Positions 26,872-33,780 of a stretch of DNA of 64,000 nt are shown here, piece after piece; positions within the stretch are counted from its first letter, which is position 1; the number at the start of each line of letters is the position of its first letter. The position numbers were made by a program, and so were the translations under genes. The notes beneath the pieces were generated by a model. That model was not told the origin of the DNA and did no database searches. It saw nothing but the letters and a program-made list of their open reading frames with translations. Origin of the DNA: Brevibacterium limosum (GTDB lineage Bacteria > Actinomycetota > Actinomycetes > Actinomycetales > Brevibacteriaceae); the NCBI RefSeq assembly GCF_011617705.1, contig NZ_CP050154.1, positions 558,001-622,000 on the forward strand. The letters run 5' to 3'.

Positions 26872-26909
26872 ATGTGCCGCGACCTCGTTCCTGCGAAGCC
26901 GCGGCACAT
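26872..26909 (-). terminator. Former tRNA-Lys terminator, now separated from its tRNA
   Basis: ATGTGCCGCG (26872-26881) pairs with CGCGGCACAT (26900-26909); on the minus strand TTCTCATT follows. It lies just beyond the left att core, exactly where the 3' end of tRNA-Lys would have been before integration. The intact tRNA is now 8.1 kb away. Confidence 0.6.
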
Positions 26910-26911
26910 CT

Positions 26912-26958
26912 CGCGGTGGGCCCCGTGGGGATCGAACCCACGACCCGCGGATTAAAAG
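26912..26958. repeat. Left attachment core (attL), 47-bp copy of the tRNA-Lys 3' half
   Basis: Identical over 47 bp to 35045-35091. It includes the T arm, variable region and anticodon loop (TTAAAAG on this strand) but lacks the 5' half of the tRNA, so it is not a functional tRNA. Beyond the core the two copies diverge at once on both sides. Confidence 0.9.
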
Positions 26959-27002
26959 GCCGTGATTAGTTCCTTATGAACACTGGGCAAGCGTCGATGC
27001 AG

Positions 27003-27022
27003 TGCAAGAAAAATGCAAGTCT
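27003..27022. repeat. Integrase arm-type site, left
   Basis: TGCAAGAAAAATGCAAGTCT, identical to 34925-34944. It contains TGCAAG twice, 11 bp apart. It lies 44 bp inside the left core. Paired identical sequences inside both ends fit the arm-binding sites of lambda-type integrases; binding is inferred. Confidence 0.65.
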
Positions 27023-27034
27023 TGTCGCGGAATG

Positions 27035-28387
27035 CTACCGCGATAGCGTCAGACTCTCGGTGTCTTGAGCGTCTAACGCGATTTTGCCGAGGGCATCGGC
27101 CACGCCCTCTAGATCGTCGTCAAACAGGTGGCTGTAGGTGTCGAGTGTCATCGACGCTGAGGCGTGACCGGCGAACAGTTGAGCATGTTTCACGTTCGCG
27201 CCCGCTCCTACCACGAGCGACACACACGTATGTCTGAATCCGTGCAAGCTGAAGTCCTCCGGGAAGTCGCGGTCGCCATTCTGAAGTAGGTAGGAGTGGC
27301 GATGATCGTCTAGGCCGAGAGCTTCGCGCGTGGCGGGATCTGCCACGCCCGTGACAGACAGGCCGTGGGCCTGCTGGAATTCTCGCACGGCAGCCTCCGT
27401 TCGTTCGCCGTAGATTCGGAAGTCGCCCCGAGATTCCTTGAAGCCCAGGCCGTCCTGGAGGCGTGCAACAGACGCGGAAGCAATCAACACGGCAGGCTTC
27501 AACGCGCGGTTGTTGACGTTCTGATTCTGGAGGTCGCCACCCTTGGGCGCGGTAAACAGGTGATCATCCTGCCCTCTACTTGACATGCGTTCGTTCGCTA
27601 TCGCAAGCGCGATAGCTGTCAGCGGAATAGATCGGTGCTCGCCGCCCTTGGTCACGTCGGCGTAGCTGATCCTGTTGTCTATCGTCCGCTGAGTCCTACG
27701 GACATTTAGCCTGTTGCCCGATACGTCACGGCCACGGAGAGCGGCAAGCTCTCCGAACCTCAATCCTGTAAGAGCGAGGAAGATGAACATCGGTGCATAG
27801 TGCTCCGCTGAGCACGCCGCGATCCGGTAAACCTGCCTCATGCCGAGACACTGAGACTTGATGTCGGAACCGTCCGACTTCGGTAGTTGCTTCAGATACG
27901 GCTTCACCGTGTTCGCCGTGACGTACCTGCCCGTCGCATACGACATGAGGCGACTGAACTGCCGAACGCCCTTGGCTTTGCGGCCATGAGAGCTAAACTC
28001 ACCGAGTTCCACCCACTCTCTGACGGCTCGATCTGTGACTGTCGCGAGTGGGGCACCGCCCCACCTTGGCTCAATGACAGACCGGAAGATGCCGTCGTAC
28101 GCCTCTAATGTGTTCTCGGCTGTGCCCGTATTGCGCCTGCCGCCAGTGTTGCGGAGGAATTGCAGCCACTCATGATGAAGCTGGCCGACAGTCAGCTTCT
28201 CGGCTTTAGACTGATCGACGTTGGCTGCGGTGTCCAGCTTTGCGTGGGCCTCGCGGTCGAAGTCCTGCGCAGACTTCTTAGTCTTGAACTTCTTCCGCCG
28301 ATATATCCGCTGGCCGTCTTTCATGACGGGGTAGAGGCATTCGTACTGGGTTGCACCCTTTGGGCCTTGAATCTTCTTCACGCTCAT
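27035..28387 (-). CDS. Tyrosine integrase with an inserted peptidoglycan-binding-type domain
   Basis: The protein has 450 residues from the ATG at 28387 (a TTG five codons upstream is also possible; residue numbers here count from that TTG). An AP2-like arm-binding N-terminus (Y-x-x-x-Y-P-V-M-K-D-G-Q-R) is followed by a SAM-like core-binding domain (~70-170). All catalytic residues are present: R215 (T-G-L-R-F-G-E-L), K252 (T-K-G-G-E-H-R-S-I-P-L), H387 and R390 (L-H-G-F-R-H-T), H413 (G-H-A-S) and Y423 (L-D-T-Y-S-H-L). Between K252 and H387, residues ~310-364 read as a PG_binding_1 domain (V-A-R-L-Q..., Y-G-E-R-T-E-A-A-V-R-E-F-Q-Q, T-G-V-A-D-P-A-T-R-E-A-L). The gene faces attL, as expected for the element's integrase. 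Confidence 0.93.
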   Translation of the reverse strand: MSVKKIQGPKGATQYECLYPVMKDGQRIYRRKKFKTKKSAQDFDREAHAKLDTAANVDQSKAEKLTVGQLHHEWLQFLRNTGGRRNTGTAENTLEAYDGIFRSVIEPRWGGAPLATVTDRAVREWVELGEFSSHGRKAKGVRQFSRLMSYATGRYVTANTVKPYLKQLPKSDGSDIKSQCLGMRQVYRIAACSAEHYAPMFIFLALTGLRFGELAALRGRDVSGNRLNVRRTQRTIDNRISYADVTKGGEHRSIPLTAIALAIANERMSSRGQDDHLFTAPKGGDLQNQNVNNRALKPAVLIASASVARLQDGLGFKESRGDFRIYGERTEAAVREFQQAHGLSVTGVADPATREALGLDDHRHSYLLQNGDRDFPEDFSLHGFRHTCVSLVVGAGANVKHAQLFAGHASASMTLDTYSHLFDDDLEGVADALGKIALDAQDTESLTLSR

Positions 28388-28403
28388 AGTGCAAGAATAC
28401 AAC

Positions 28404-28664
28404 TCACAGTCCGCGTATCACCGAGGCAGCGTAGACCTCTCCATCGCGGGAACGATCCCGGCGCACCGAGTCAATGGCAAGCGTGGGGATAGTCTGCAGT
28501 CCGCTCATAGCTAGTTCATGGTCTAGCTCTGTGAGGTCTCGGACGCGAACCGTCCCAGGGAGTCGAGCGCCGTCGCGCTCGCCCCAGCATGTAAATCGGT
28601 GCGAGCCGTGTGGGCTCCATTCGGCAACGACGATGTCTGAGTCGGGGTTAATAGCTTCGTCCAT
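28404..28664 (-). CDS. Hypothetical protein upstream of the integrase
   Basis: The protein has 86 residues, ends 16 bp before the integrase ATG and runs on the same strand, so co-transcription is likely. The sequence is compact and protein-like (W-S-P-H-G-S-H-R-F-T-C-W-G, then a basic R-R-D-R-S-R-D near the C-terminus). No family is recognised. By position it could be a directionality or accessory factor of the integrase, but there is no recognisable helix-turn-helix. Confidence 0.5.
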   Translation of the reverse strand: MDEAINPDSDIVVAEWSPHGSHRFTCWGERDGARLPGTVRVRDLTELDHELAMSGLQTIPTLAIDSVRRDRSRDGEVYAASVIRGL

Positions 28665-29218
28665 GCGCTGAGGCTACGCGCTGGAGGCGCGGAGGGCGGC
28701 TGACTTCGTCATCTTGCGCCGACCGTGAAATTCCTTGTCGCCTCGGCTGTGCCGAGGTAGTCCTGACATGCCCACAGACAGAAATCTTTCCTGTGGATGG
28801 AGGTGGATAGGCAGGGCGAATTTGTTTCTGAAATCGCTTGCAGGGCTCGCTGGCACCTTGACAAATCAAGGGATCAATGACTGAAGCGCCGTGTGGACGA
28901 ATGTGGACGATGCCCACGTAGGGGTGTGGACCGCCGAAATGACACTGGTGTAACACTGGATATAGAGGTAATGTCGTAGACCGCCACAAGATGATGTGGT
29001 TGACATGTCGTCTCAGCTCGATGACATGACTCATGATTGTCAAGTCCCCTCGGTGCCCGGCCCTGAATGATCAGTGCGGCTGCGAGAGCACGAGAGACCG
29101 GCAAACGCTCGCCTTGCACTAGCAGGCCGAGGCAAACGGGCAGTCCACCAAGTCTGCCTGTGTCTAGGTGTCGCAAGTACAAATCGGTAGACCCGCAAGA
29201 TTCACAAAGGACGTACCT
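28665..29218. promoter_or_regulatory. Divergent control region of the integrative element
   Basis: About 550 bp without a supportable gene. It holds TTGACA-like boxes at 28858 and ~28992, three copies of GTGGAC (28893, 28903, 28926; the first two 10 bp apart) with an inverted GCCCAC at 28912-28917, and an inverted pair TTGACA/TGTCAA (~28992-29042). This is probably where integrase-side and cargo-side transcription are controlled. No repressor gene is recognisable nearby other than the helix-turn-helix gene at 29219. Confidence 0.4.
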
Positions 29219-29512
29219 ATGCCCGAAAACGCACAGGCAGGCTCCCGGCCTGCCACTCTGATTGTCGACCACGAAGACCAGAGCGCAACCCTGATCGCGG
29301 AGATTGAGAACTACCTCAGTCAGCAAGTACAGCCTCGAACGGCTGTGATGAACGAACACGAAGCCGCCGAGTACATCGGCTGCTCGGTGTCGTGGTTGCG
29401 TAACAATCGGCGGAGTTCGACCGCTCCGCCATTCGTGAAGATTGGCAAGAATGTTCGGTATCGGATCGACTCGCTGGATGCGTGGCTGAGTCAGCAAGAA
29501 ATAAAGAACTAA
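29219..29512 (+). CDS. Excisionase-like helix-turn-helix protein
   Basis: The protein has 97 residues from the ATG at 29219 (AAAGGA 7 nt upstream); a GTG 17 codons earlier lacks a ribosome site. The C-terminal ~55 residues form a MerR/HTH_17-type domain: M-N-E-H-E-A-A-E-Y-I-G-C-S-V-S-W-L-R-N-N-R, then P-F-V-K-I-G-K-N-V-R-Y-R-I-D-S-L-D-A-W-L. This is the usual form of small excisionases and element regulators. The N-terminal part may dimerise. As the first gene of the rightward unit in an integrated element, it is the best candidate for the recombination directionality factor. Confidence 0.8.
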   Translation: MPENAQAGSRPATLIVDHEDQSATLIAEIENYLSQQVQPRTAVMNEHEAAEYIGCSVSWLRNNRRSSTAPPFVKIGKNVRYRIDSLDAWLSQQEIKN

Positions 29513-29583
29513 GCACTCATTCCGCTATAGCTCCATGAGGCGAAGAAGAGCGACTAAGGGGCAGTCCAGTAGGGAACGACCCC

Positions 29584-29667
29584 ATGCGAATAGGCGACAT
29601 CGAGACAGAGAGAATGGGACGCTTCCTGCCCAGAAATGGCGGGTGCGGCCACGTCGAGAGGGAATGA
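29584..29667 (+). CDS. 27-codon leader-like mini-ORF before the HNH gene
   Basis: The ATG at 29584 opens 27 codons ending in TGA at 29665-29667, directly abutting the GTG of the HNH gene. A GGGAACG stretch precedes it. The peptide (M-R-I-G-D-I-E-T-E-R-M-G-R-F...) is basic. It might simply couple translation to the HNH gene. Similar arrangement to 30557-30631. Confidence 0.35.
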   Translation: MRIGDIETERMGRFLPRNGGCGHVERE

Positions 29668-30483
29668 GTGGCAGAATCAACTTTACAACCGACCGATCGG
29701 TCAGTAAATAAGAAGAAGCGCGTTAAGCGCAAGTATGACAAGTGCCAATACTGGGATACGAAGACGGGAGGTTGCGACTCTGATGGAGTCTCGACTGTCC
29801 GCTACACAAGCGGAGGGATCAGATATTCGTATTGGGTCTGTGTGAAGCACTACAACAAGAAGCGCCGTGTGATTTACGGGCCTTGCTCATACCGAGTGCG
29901 CCGCGAAGACGGCACGCTCTACAATTGTTCGTCTCTCCGGGACTCGAACACACGAGGTAAAGGGCGAAAGAAGCGCGGCTTTTGCCGCCGCCATGAGGAT
30001 CAGTACCTCAAAGAAGCGAGACCGGGGGCTGTGCAAGGTGCTCTCGACCGGCTCGGCGGAATCATCACCGCCGACAGCTTTACTGGCTGCTGGCTTACAC
30101 CGGCAAAGAAGAGTAGCACCAACGGGCGCGCCCAGATCGGGTGCGCGGGACTGACATGGACAACCTACAGGCTGACCTATGTTCACTTCTTCGGGCCACA
30201 TGCCAAGGGATTGGAGCTGTCGCACTCATGCGATAACAAGCTTTGCTGTAACCCGCTACACGTCATTCCGATGACAAAGAAGAAGCACGAAGTGCTGACC
30301 CGCGACGAGCAGGCTACGAATATCTGGCGGGTCGCTCAGGCGAACCGCGAAGCATCGGCTGAACTGTTGGCATTCGCCGAAGCTCACGACCTGCCTCTTT
30401 ACGGTTCCGGGACGTTGCTTGCGAACGCACTTCTCGGCACCGAGTTCCTACTCGCAGATAAGCGCGTCGCCCGCGCTGTCTAA
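29668..30483 (+). CDS. HNH endonuclease-fold protein with two N-terminal Cys/His modules
   Basis: The protein has 271 residues, GTG start. Two similar zinc-type modules come first: C26-x9-C36-x21-C58-x2-H61 and C73-x13-C87-x18-C106-x2-H109, set in very basic sequence (K/R-rich 14-25 and 97-104). A phage-type HNH_3 domain follows (~128-205), with Y-R-L-T-Y-V-H-F-F-G as its opening and L-S-H-S-C-D-N-K-L-C-C-N-P-L-H-V containing H186, N195 and H198. Expected to nick or cut DNA with a metal ion; in phages such proteins assist packaging, in islands they can be homing nucleases. The C-terminal ~60 residues are helical and unassigned. Confidence 0.8.
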   Translation: MAESTLQPTDRSVNKKKRVKRKYDKCQYWDTKTGGCDSDGVSTVRYTSGGIRYSYWVCVKHYNKKRRVIYGPCSYRVRREDGTLYNCSSLRDSNTRGKGRKKRGFCRRHEDQYLKEARPGAVQGALDRLGGIITADSFTGCWLTPAKKSSTNGRAQIGCAGLTWTTYRLTYVHFFGPHAKGLELSHSCDNKLCCNPLHVIPMTKKKHEVLTRDEQATNIWRVAQANREASAELLAFAEAHDLPLYGSGTLLANALLGTEFLLADKRVARAV

Positions 30484-30556
30484 TCCAGACCGCACACGAA
30501 CCGTGTAAGAACCCAATCACAACCACTCTCGACAACCACAAAGGAGGTGAACACCC

Positions 30557-30631
30557 ATGCCGTCGGTGAAAAGCACCGGCATCGAGAGAATGAGATCAAC
30601 AAATGCATGTACAGATCACAGACGATCTTGA
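30557..30631 (+). CDS. 24-codon mini-ORF with a near-perfect ribosome site
   Basis: ATG at 30557 is preceded, 6 nt upstream, by AAAGGAGGTGA, a near-perfect match to the 16S rRNA tail and the strongest in the window. It encodes M-P-S-V-K-S-T-G-I-E-R-M-R-S... and stops at 30631, overlapping the start of the next gene (30603) in another frame. This looks like a leader peptide that drives re-initiation on the following gene. Confidence 0.5.
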   Translation: MPSVKSTGIERMRSTNACTDHRRS

Positions 30632-31001
30632 ATACATCGAAATATCCGCGTTAGAACCGGGGAAATTCTTCACCCTCGGGCTCACGTGCCCGCTGACATT
30701 CGTAAGCCGAGGCGCTTACGTGACAGCCCGAGGCACGACAGAGATAGAAGCATCCTGCATGGCAGGGATGCGCGACGGCAAAGCATATTCCAAGACATTC
30801 TATAAGCCGAAGCTTGAAGTTCTCATAGTCCCTGACGAGCACGTCGGTGCTCGCGTCGGGTCGGCTATCGAAGCATTCCGCGACCGGAACTTCCGAGGCT
30901 GCGAACGTGTCGAGTTGGCTACGGGTATCTGGCCCTGGACTGGTGATGCCGACAGTCTCGCCGAGGTCGAAGACCTCGCCGGGATGGAGGTCTGCTCTTG
31001 A
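30603..31001 (+). CDS. Hypothetical protein of the integrative element
   Basis: The protein has 132 residues. No family is recognised. The sequence is mixed beta/alpha in character (V-Q-I-T-D-D-L-E-Y-I-E-I-S; L-E-V-L-I-V-P-D-E-H; acidic C-terminus E-V-E-D-L-A-G-M-E-V), with no membrane segment or signal. The start overlaps the leader-like ORF, and the next gene overlaps its stop (TTGA), so it belongs to a coupled run 30557-32172. Confidence 0.65.
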   Translation: MHVQITDDLEYIEISALEPGKFFTLGLTCPLTFVSRGAYVTARGTTEIEASCMAGMRDGKAYSKTFYKPKLEVLIVPDEHVGARVGSAIEAFRDRNFRGCERVELATGIWPWTGDADSLAEVEDLAGMEVCS

Positions 31002-31237
31002 TCACGATTGAGACGCAGGCCGGTGTGTCTGCCGACACGCTCCGCGAGTACGCAGCGCATCTCGAACGCCGGTTCGACCGGCTCGAAGTCAAAGAGCTAC
31101 GCGATCCCGACATTCGCCGCGAGCGGCAGATGGACAAGTACCTCGATCAGATTGAGGCGGCGCTTTGCCTTGCCGATGCTATCGCAGAAGCCGAGGTCAG
31201 CTGTCCACTCCAAAACCTATACGAATCCGGTGAATGA
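30998..31237 (+). CDS. Small helical hypothetical protein
   Basis: The protein has 79 residues from a TTG start that overlaps the previous stop; GGAGG lies 7 nt upstream and supports this start. Composition is strongly helical and charged (A-A-H-L-E-R-R-F-D-R-L-E-V-K-E-L; R-R-E-R-Q-M-D-K-Y-L-D-Q-I-E-A-A-L). No family recognised. Overlaps the next gene by ATGA. Confidence 0.6.
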   Translation: MITIETQAGVSADTLREYAAHLERRFDRLEVKELRDPDIRRERQMDKYLDQIEAALCLADAIAEAEVSCPLQNLYESGE

Positions 31238-32172
31238 AAATCACCCACAAGGACACCGGGTGGAATCACCCACCCGATGCCCACACTCAATCAAAACAAC
31301 ACGAATCCAGTACAAAAGGAATTGAATTGACTATCAAGACAACGAACGAAGATCAGCACCGTCCAGCCGCTGAAGCGGCAGACTCTCAGCTTGCCAAGGC
31401 CCGAGAGGCCCTGGCCGATGCTCAGTCAGAACTCCAGACCGCACGGCAGAAGCTCGCAGATCACGAAGCGCTCGCCGACACTGCGAAGTCCAAGCCGAAG
31501 AATTGGGCGCACGACGGGGCCGAACTCTCAGCCACGATTACCTGGTATGAGCGCATGGTCACGGCAAGGGCATCGGCTGTTGCCGAGGCCGAAGCCGAAG
31601 CCGCTGAGGCGGTCCGGGTGCTCGCCCTCGCTCAGATGCAGGATCGCGCCGAGACTATCGGTGCTTTCAGTCGTGCCGAGTTTGTTCGGCGGTACGCGGC
31701 GAAGCTTGCACCTATTGCCGCCGAGGCATGGGCTGAGCTCAACACCTTGACCGACCTTGAGCGCGAAGTCGCCACCATCGCTAAGGGTGCTGGCATCGAC
31801 TACTCACACCCTCGGTACTCGGTACCGTCTGGCGGTACAGGAGAGCATGTATTCGACGGGATCCGCCTCAACCCCGCTGGCCTGACGGCCTCAACCGTAT
31901 CTGAGGCGCTGGCGGTTCCCGAAAACCCGCGAACTGTTTCACGTCGGGAACAACTCGCAGCCGAAGACCGGCAGCGCCGCGAAGAAGAGCGTCAGCGAGA
32001 AGCCGAAGCTCAGGCCGAATGGGAGCGCAACGTGCCGAAGCGCGAAGCGTACGCACGGTTCCAGCAGGCGCACGACGCTTGGACAGCCGAGCGACTGCGC
32101 CGCTCTCGCGCTATGCAGTCCACCGCAGGCATGGGGCTGGAGCCGGTACTTTCCGACCCAACCACCTGGTAA
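31234..32172 (+). CDS. Coiled-coil hypothetical protein
   Basis: There are 312 residues from the ATG at 31234 (overlaps previous stop). A TTG at 31327 with AAAGGA upstream is an alternative that would remove 31 poorly ordered residues. Residues ~45-90 and ~105-140 are long Ala/Glu/Gln-rich heptads (Q-L-A-K-A-R-E-A-L-A-D-A-Q-S-E-L), and ~235-300 is a very charged helix (E-D-R-Q-R-R-E-E-E-R-Q-R-E-A-E-A). There is no enzyme motif or membrane segment. Phage scaffold-like or structural proteins look like this, but so do many others. It ends the coupled run and is followed by a terminator. Confidence 0.65.
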   Translation: MKITHKDTGWNHPPDAHTQSKQHESSTKGIELTIKTTNEDQHRPAAEAADSQLAKAREALADAQSELQTARQKLADHEALADTAKSKPKNWAHDGAELSATITWYERMVTARASAVAEAEAEAAEAVRVLALAQMQDRAETIGAFSRAEFVRRYAAKLAPIAAEAWAELNTLTDLEREVATIAKGAGIDYSHPRYSVPSGGTGEHVFDGIRLNPAGLTASTVSEALAVPENPRTVSRREQLAAEDRQRREEERQREAEAQAEWERNVPKREAYARFQQAHDAWTAERLRRSRAMQSTAGMGLEPVLSDPTTW

Positions 32173-32199
32173 TGGACGGCCCCTGATCCGGTAGACACT

Positions 32200-32233
32200 G
32201 ACGCGCCCCTAGCTGTTTGAGCAGGGGCGCGTC
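32200..32233 (+). terminator. Hairpin terminator after the coiled-coil gene
   Basis: GACGCGCCCCT (32200-32210) pairs perfectly with 32223-32233 around a 12-nt loop. It is 27 bp after the stop. The following bases (TATCCTCTT) are only weakly T-rich. Confidence 0.7.
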
Positions 32234-32350
32234 TATCCTCTTCGCTGCAGTTGCCTGAAGCGTAAGGACACTTGTGGTTGGTCTTTGCGATAGGTAGCGT
32301 GGCTGGAAGCACTGCAACGAATAGAGAATAGCGAGAGGACACCTGCGCCC

Positions 32351-32830
32351 ATGGACGGTAATAGTCATGACCGTCAAGATAACGACCAAAGGCAAAACCT
32401 TTGGAGTTTTCTACGCTCCAAGTACTTAATTCTTCTGGTTGCCTACGCGGTAACCGTGTTAACTGCGGCGCTGGTGTTCGCTCCGTGGGCACCAATTATG
32501 GCGTGGTTCGGATTCATATACTTAGTGTCCGTTCTTCTCGCCCTTACTGGGCTTGCCTTTCTCGTTGCTCGAAAGACCGCGCCCCACGGCATATGGAAGT
32601 CGATGCTCTGGTTGGCGCTGTCTAGTCTTGTCGCGTTTATCCTGACGGTACTGTATGCGGCGGCAATTGTGCCCCTGTATAGCGGTACTCGAACACCTTT
32701 GGTGATCGAAACTCAGCTTTTCCATTCCGTATTCTCCACGTTAGCGGTGCTTGTTGTGGGGGTTTTGTGGCACGCTTGGCTTTGGCAAAAATCGCTGAGG
32801 GAAAGGCGTTTGTCCGGCTTGCCCGCTTGA
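32351..32830 (+). CDS. Four-helix membrane protein of unknown function
   Basis: The protein has 159 residues. A hydrophilic N-terminus (D-G-N-S-H-D-R-Q-D-N-D-Q-R-Q) is followed by four hydrophobic segments at about 26-46, 51-72, 83-108 and 126-145, and a short basic tail (S-L-R-E-R-R-L). No family is recognised. Base composition is lower in GC than the host. It stands alone between two terminators, as cargo genes in islands often do; superinfection exclusion or abortive infection would be typical jobs for such a protein, but nothing in the sequence shows this. Confidence 0.65.
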   Translation: MDGNSHDRQDNDQRQNLWSFLRSKYLILLVAYAVTVLTAALVFAPWAPIMAWFGFIYLVSVLLALTGLAFLVARKTAPHGIWKSMLWLALSSLVAFILTVLYAAAIVPLYSGTRTPLVIETQLFHSVFSTLAVLVVGVLWHAWLWQKSLRERRLSGLPA

Positions 32831-33134
32831 GCCGTGGACTTCTGAAGTGGGAACGTCCGCTTCTGCTATCCACCAGCGGTGATCGTGACCCCACCCCCAG
32901 GGGGTCACCCCCGGTGCCTCCGCCAGTCTGCACGTAGAAGCGAACCCCTCAGCTCAATACCGCTGCGCTCGGGGCCGATGCCTCGGCAAGGCCTCGACGC
33001 TCTCGGCGATGACTCGACGGCCACCGCACACCTACGGCGCTCGCCTTGCCTCATGCCTCGACGGCGCTCACTACGGGCACACAGCAGAGCCACCGACACT
33101 ACAGTCGGTGGCTCCTTTCTGCGCTAATTCCCGG
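32831..33134. other. Gap between membrane protein and the 93-aa gene
   Basis: No gene is supported. It holds an inverted repeat GTGACCCC/GGGGTCAC (about 32887-32908, 8-nt loop), several CTCGACG/CCTCGG repeats, and the terminator at 33087-33119. Confidence 0.5.
33087..33119 (+). terminator. Intrinsic terminator with 11-bp stem
   Basis: GAGCCACCGAC (33087-33097) and GTCGGTGGCTC (33104-33114) with a 6-nt loop, followed by CTTTCT. It lies between convergent genes (32351 forward, 33135 reverse) and can serve both. Confidence 0.75.
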
Positions 33135-33416
33135 CTACTGTGCCCCGGCGCTCACCCTCGATCTAAGGTCTACCAGCTCACTGATCTTCATCACCTCACA
33201 CACGGCCACGCCCTCGGCCTGCTCGATGTAGTTGATCTGAGTCACCGCATACCCGAACTCGTTCGGATCGCACCCCGGCAGAGGGTTGCGCTCGCTGTCG
33301 ATATAGAAGACGGCACGGTCCAGTCCGTCGGGGCCAACAAATACCCTGATCCCCTCAGCCGCCAATAGTTCTTCGCAGCCATCGGACAGTACGAATTCGT
33401 TGCTCACTACAGTCAC
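33135..33416 (-). CDS. Hypothetical 93-aa protein
   Basis: GTG start at 33416 with GGGAGAG 6 nt upstream. Acidic, with beta-type segments (R-V-F-V-G-P-D-G-L-D-R-A-V-F-Y-I-D) and Cys at ~14, 49 and 73. No family recognised. It is on the opposite strand to the rest of the right half of the element. A nearby inverted repeat GGCGGAT/ATCCGCC (33496-33514) upstream may regulate it. Confidence 0.55.
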   Translation of the reverse strand: MTVVSNEFVLSDGCEELLAAEGIRVFVGPDGLDRAVFYIDSERNPLPGCDPNEFGYAVTQINYIEQAEGVAVCEVMKISELVDLRSRVSAGAQ

Positions 33417-33780
33417 TTGCTACTCTCCCTGTCTCGCGACGGCACCGGCGCACCCGGTGTCCCGCCTTGCATGCCCCGGCTCCAGCGCCGAGCCACGGCG
33501 GATAGGTGATCCGCCTAAGAACCAAAGTAAGGCGTAACAGAGTTCCATTCCTAGCTGTCGTCCGGAGGGATCTCACCGGGGGTGCATAGTCGGCCATGCC
33601 AGCGTCAAACAAGGTATACCTGCGGACGGTCTGTCGTCGTGACATCACCGCCCCGAGAATTAGCGTCAATGGATGTCTAGTGTAATTCATTTGACGCGAC
33701 GTAAAGGCAGGTCTAAGCTGTCGTTGTACGCAACTTCCGAGCTGACTGACCGAACGACTCGGGACTGAGAGGGAATCATC
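33417..33780. other. Gap upstream of the serine recombinase
   Basis: No gene is supported. It contains the inverted repeat GGCGGAT/ATCCGCC (33496-33514) and the res-like repeats at 33602-33697. The remainder holds no recognisable feature. Confidence 0.5.
33602..33697. promoter_or_regulatory. Candidate resolvase recombination site (res-like repeats)
   Basis: GCGTCAA(A) occurs three times: at 33602-33609 and 33663-33669 in direct orientation, and inverted as TTTGACGC at 33690-33697. The last two form a 35-bp inverted pair. The first is followed by AAGGTATACCT, a perfect palindrome of the kind found at crossover centres. The cluster ends 83 bp before the serine recombinase gene, the usual place for res sites. 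Confidence 0.5.

Larger units (their letters stand above)
26515..26911. other. Intergenic region between RDD gene and att site
   Basis: No gene is supported; short frames on both strands lack protein-like features. It holds the 20-bp-stem hairpin at 26744-26808 and the old tRNA-Lys terminator at 26872-26909. Confidence 0.6.

Noticed and set aside
26912-26958. Second tRNA-Lys gene
   Set aside because: Only the 3' half is present; after the anticodon loop the sequence diverges, so it is an att copy.
28874-29497. 207-codon minus-strand frame in the island
   Set aside because: Opposes the helix-turn-helix gene and the control region; composition is unlike protein (His/Ser/Arg-rich) and it has no ribosome site.
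31234-32172. Phage scaffold or capsid gene
   Set aside because: Only coiled-coil character supports it; no capsid, protease or portal gene accompanies it.
33135-33780. Toxin-antitoxin pair around the 93-aa gene
   Set aside because: No partner gene of suitable size or known toxin/antitoxin motif was found beside it.
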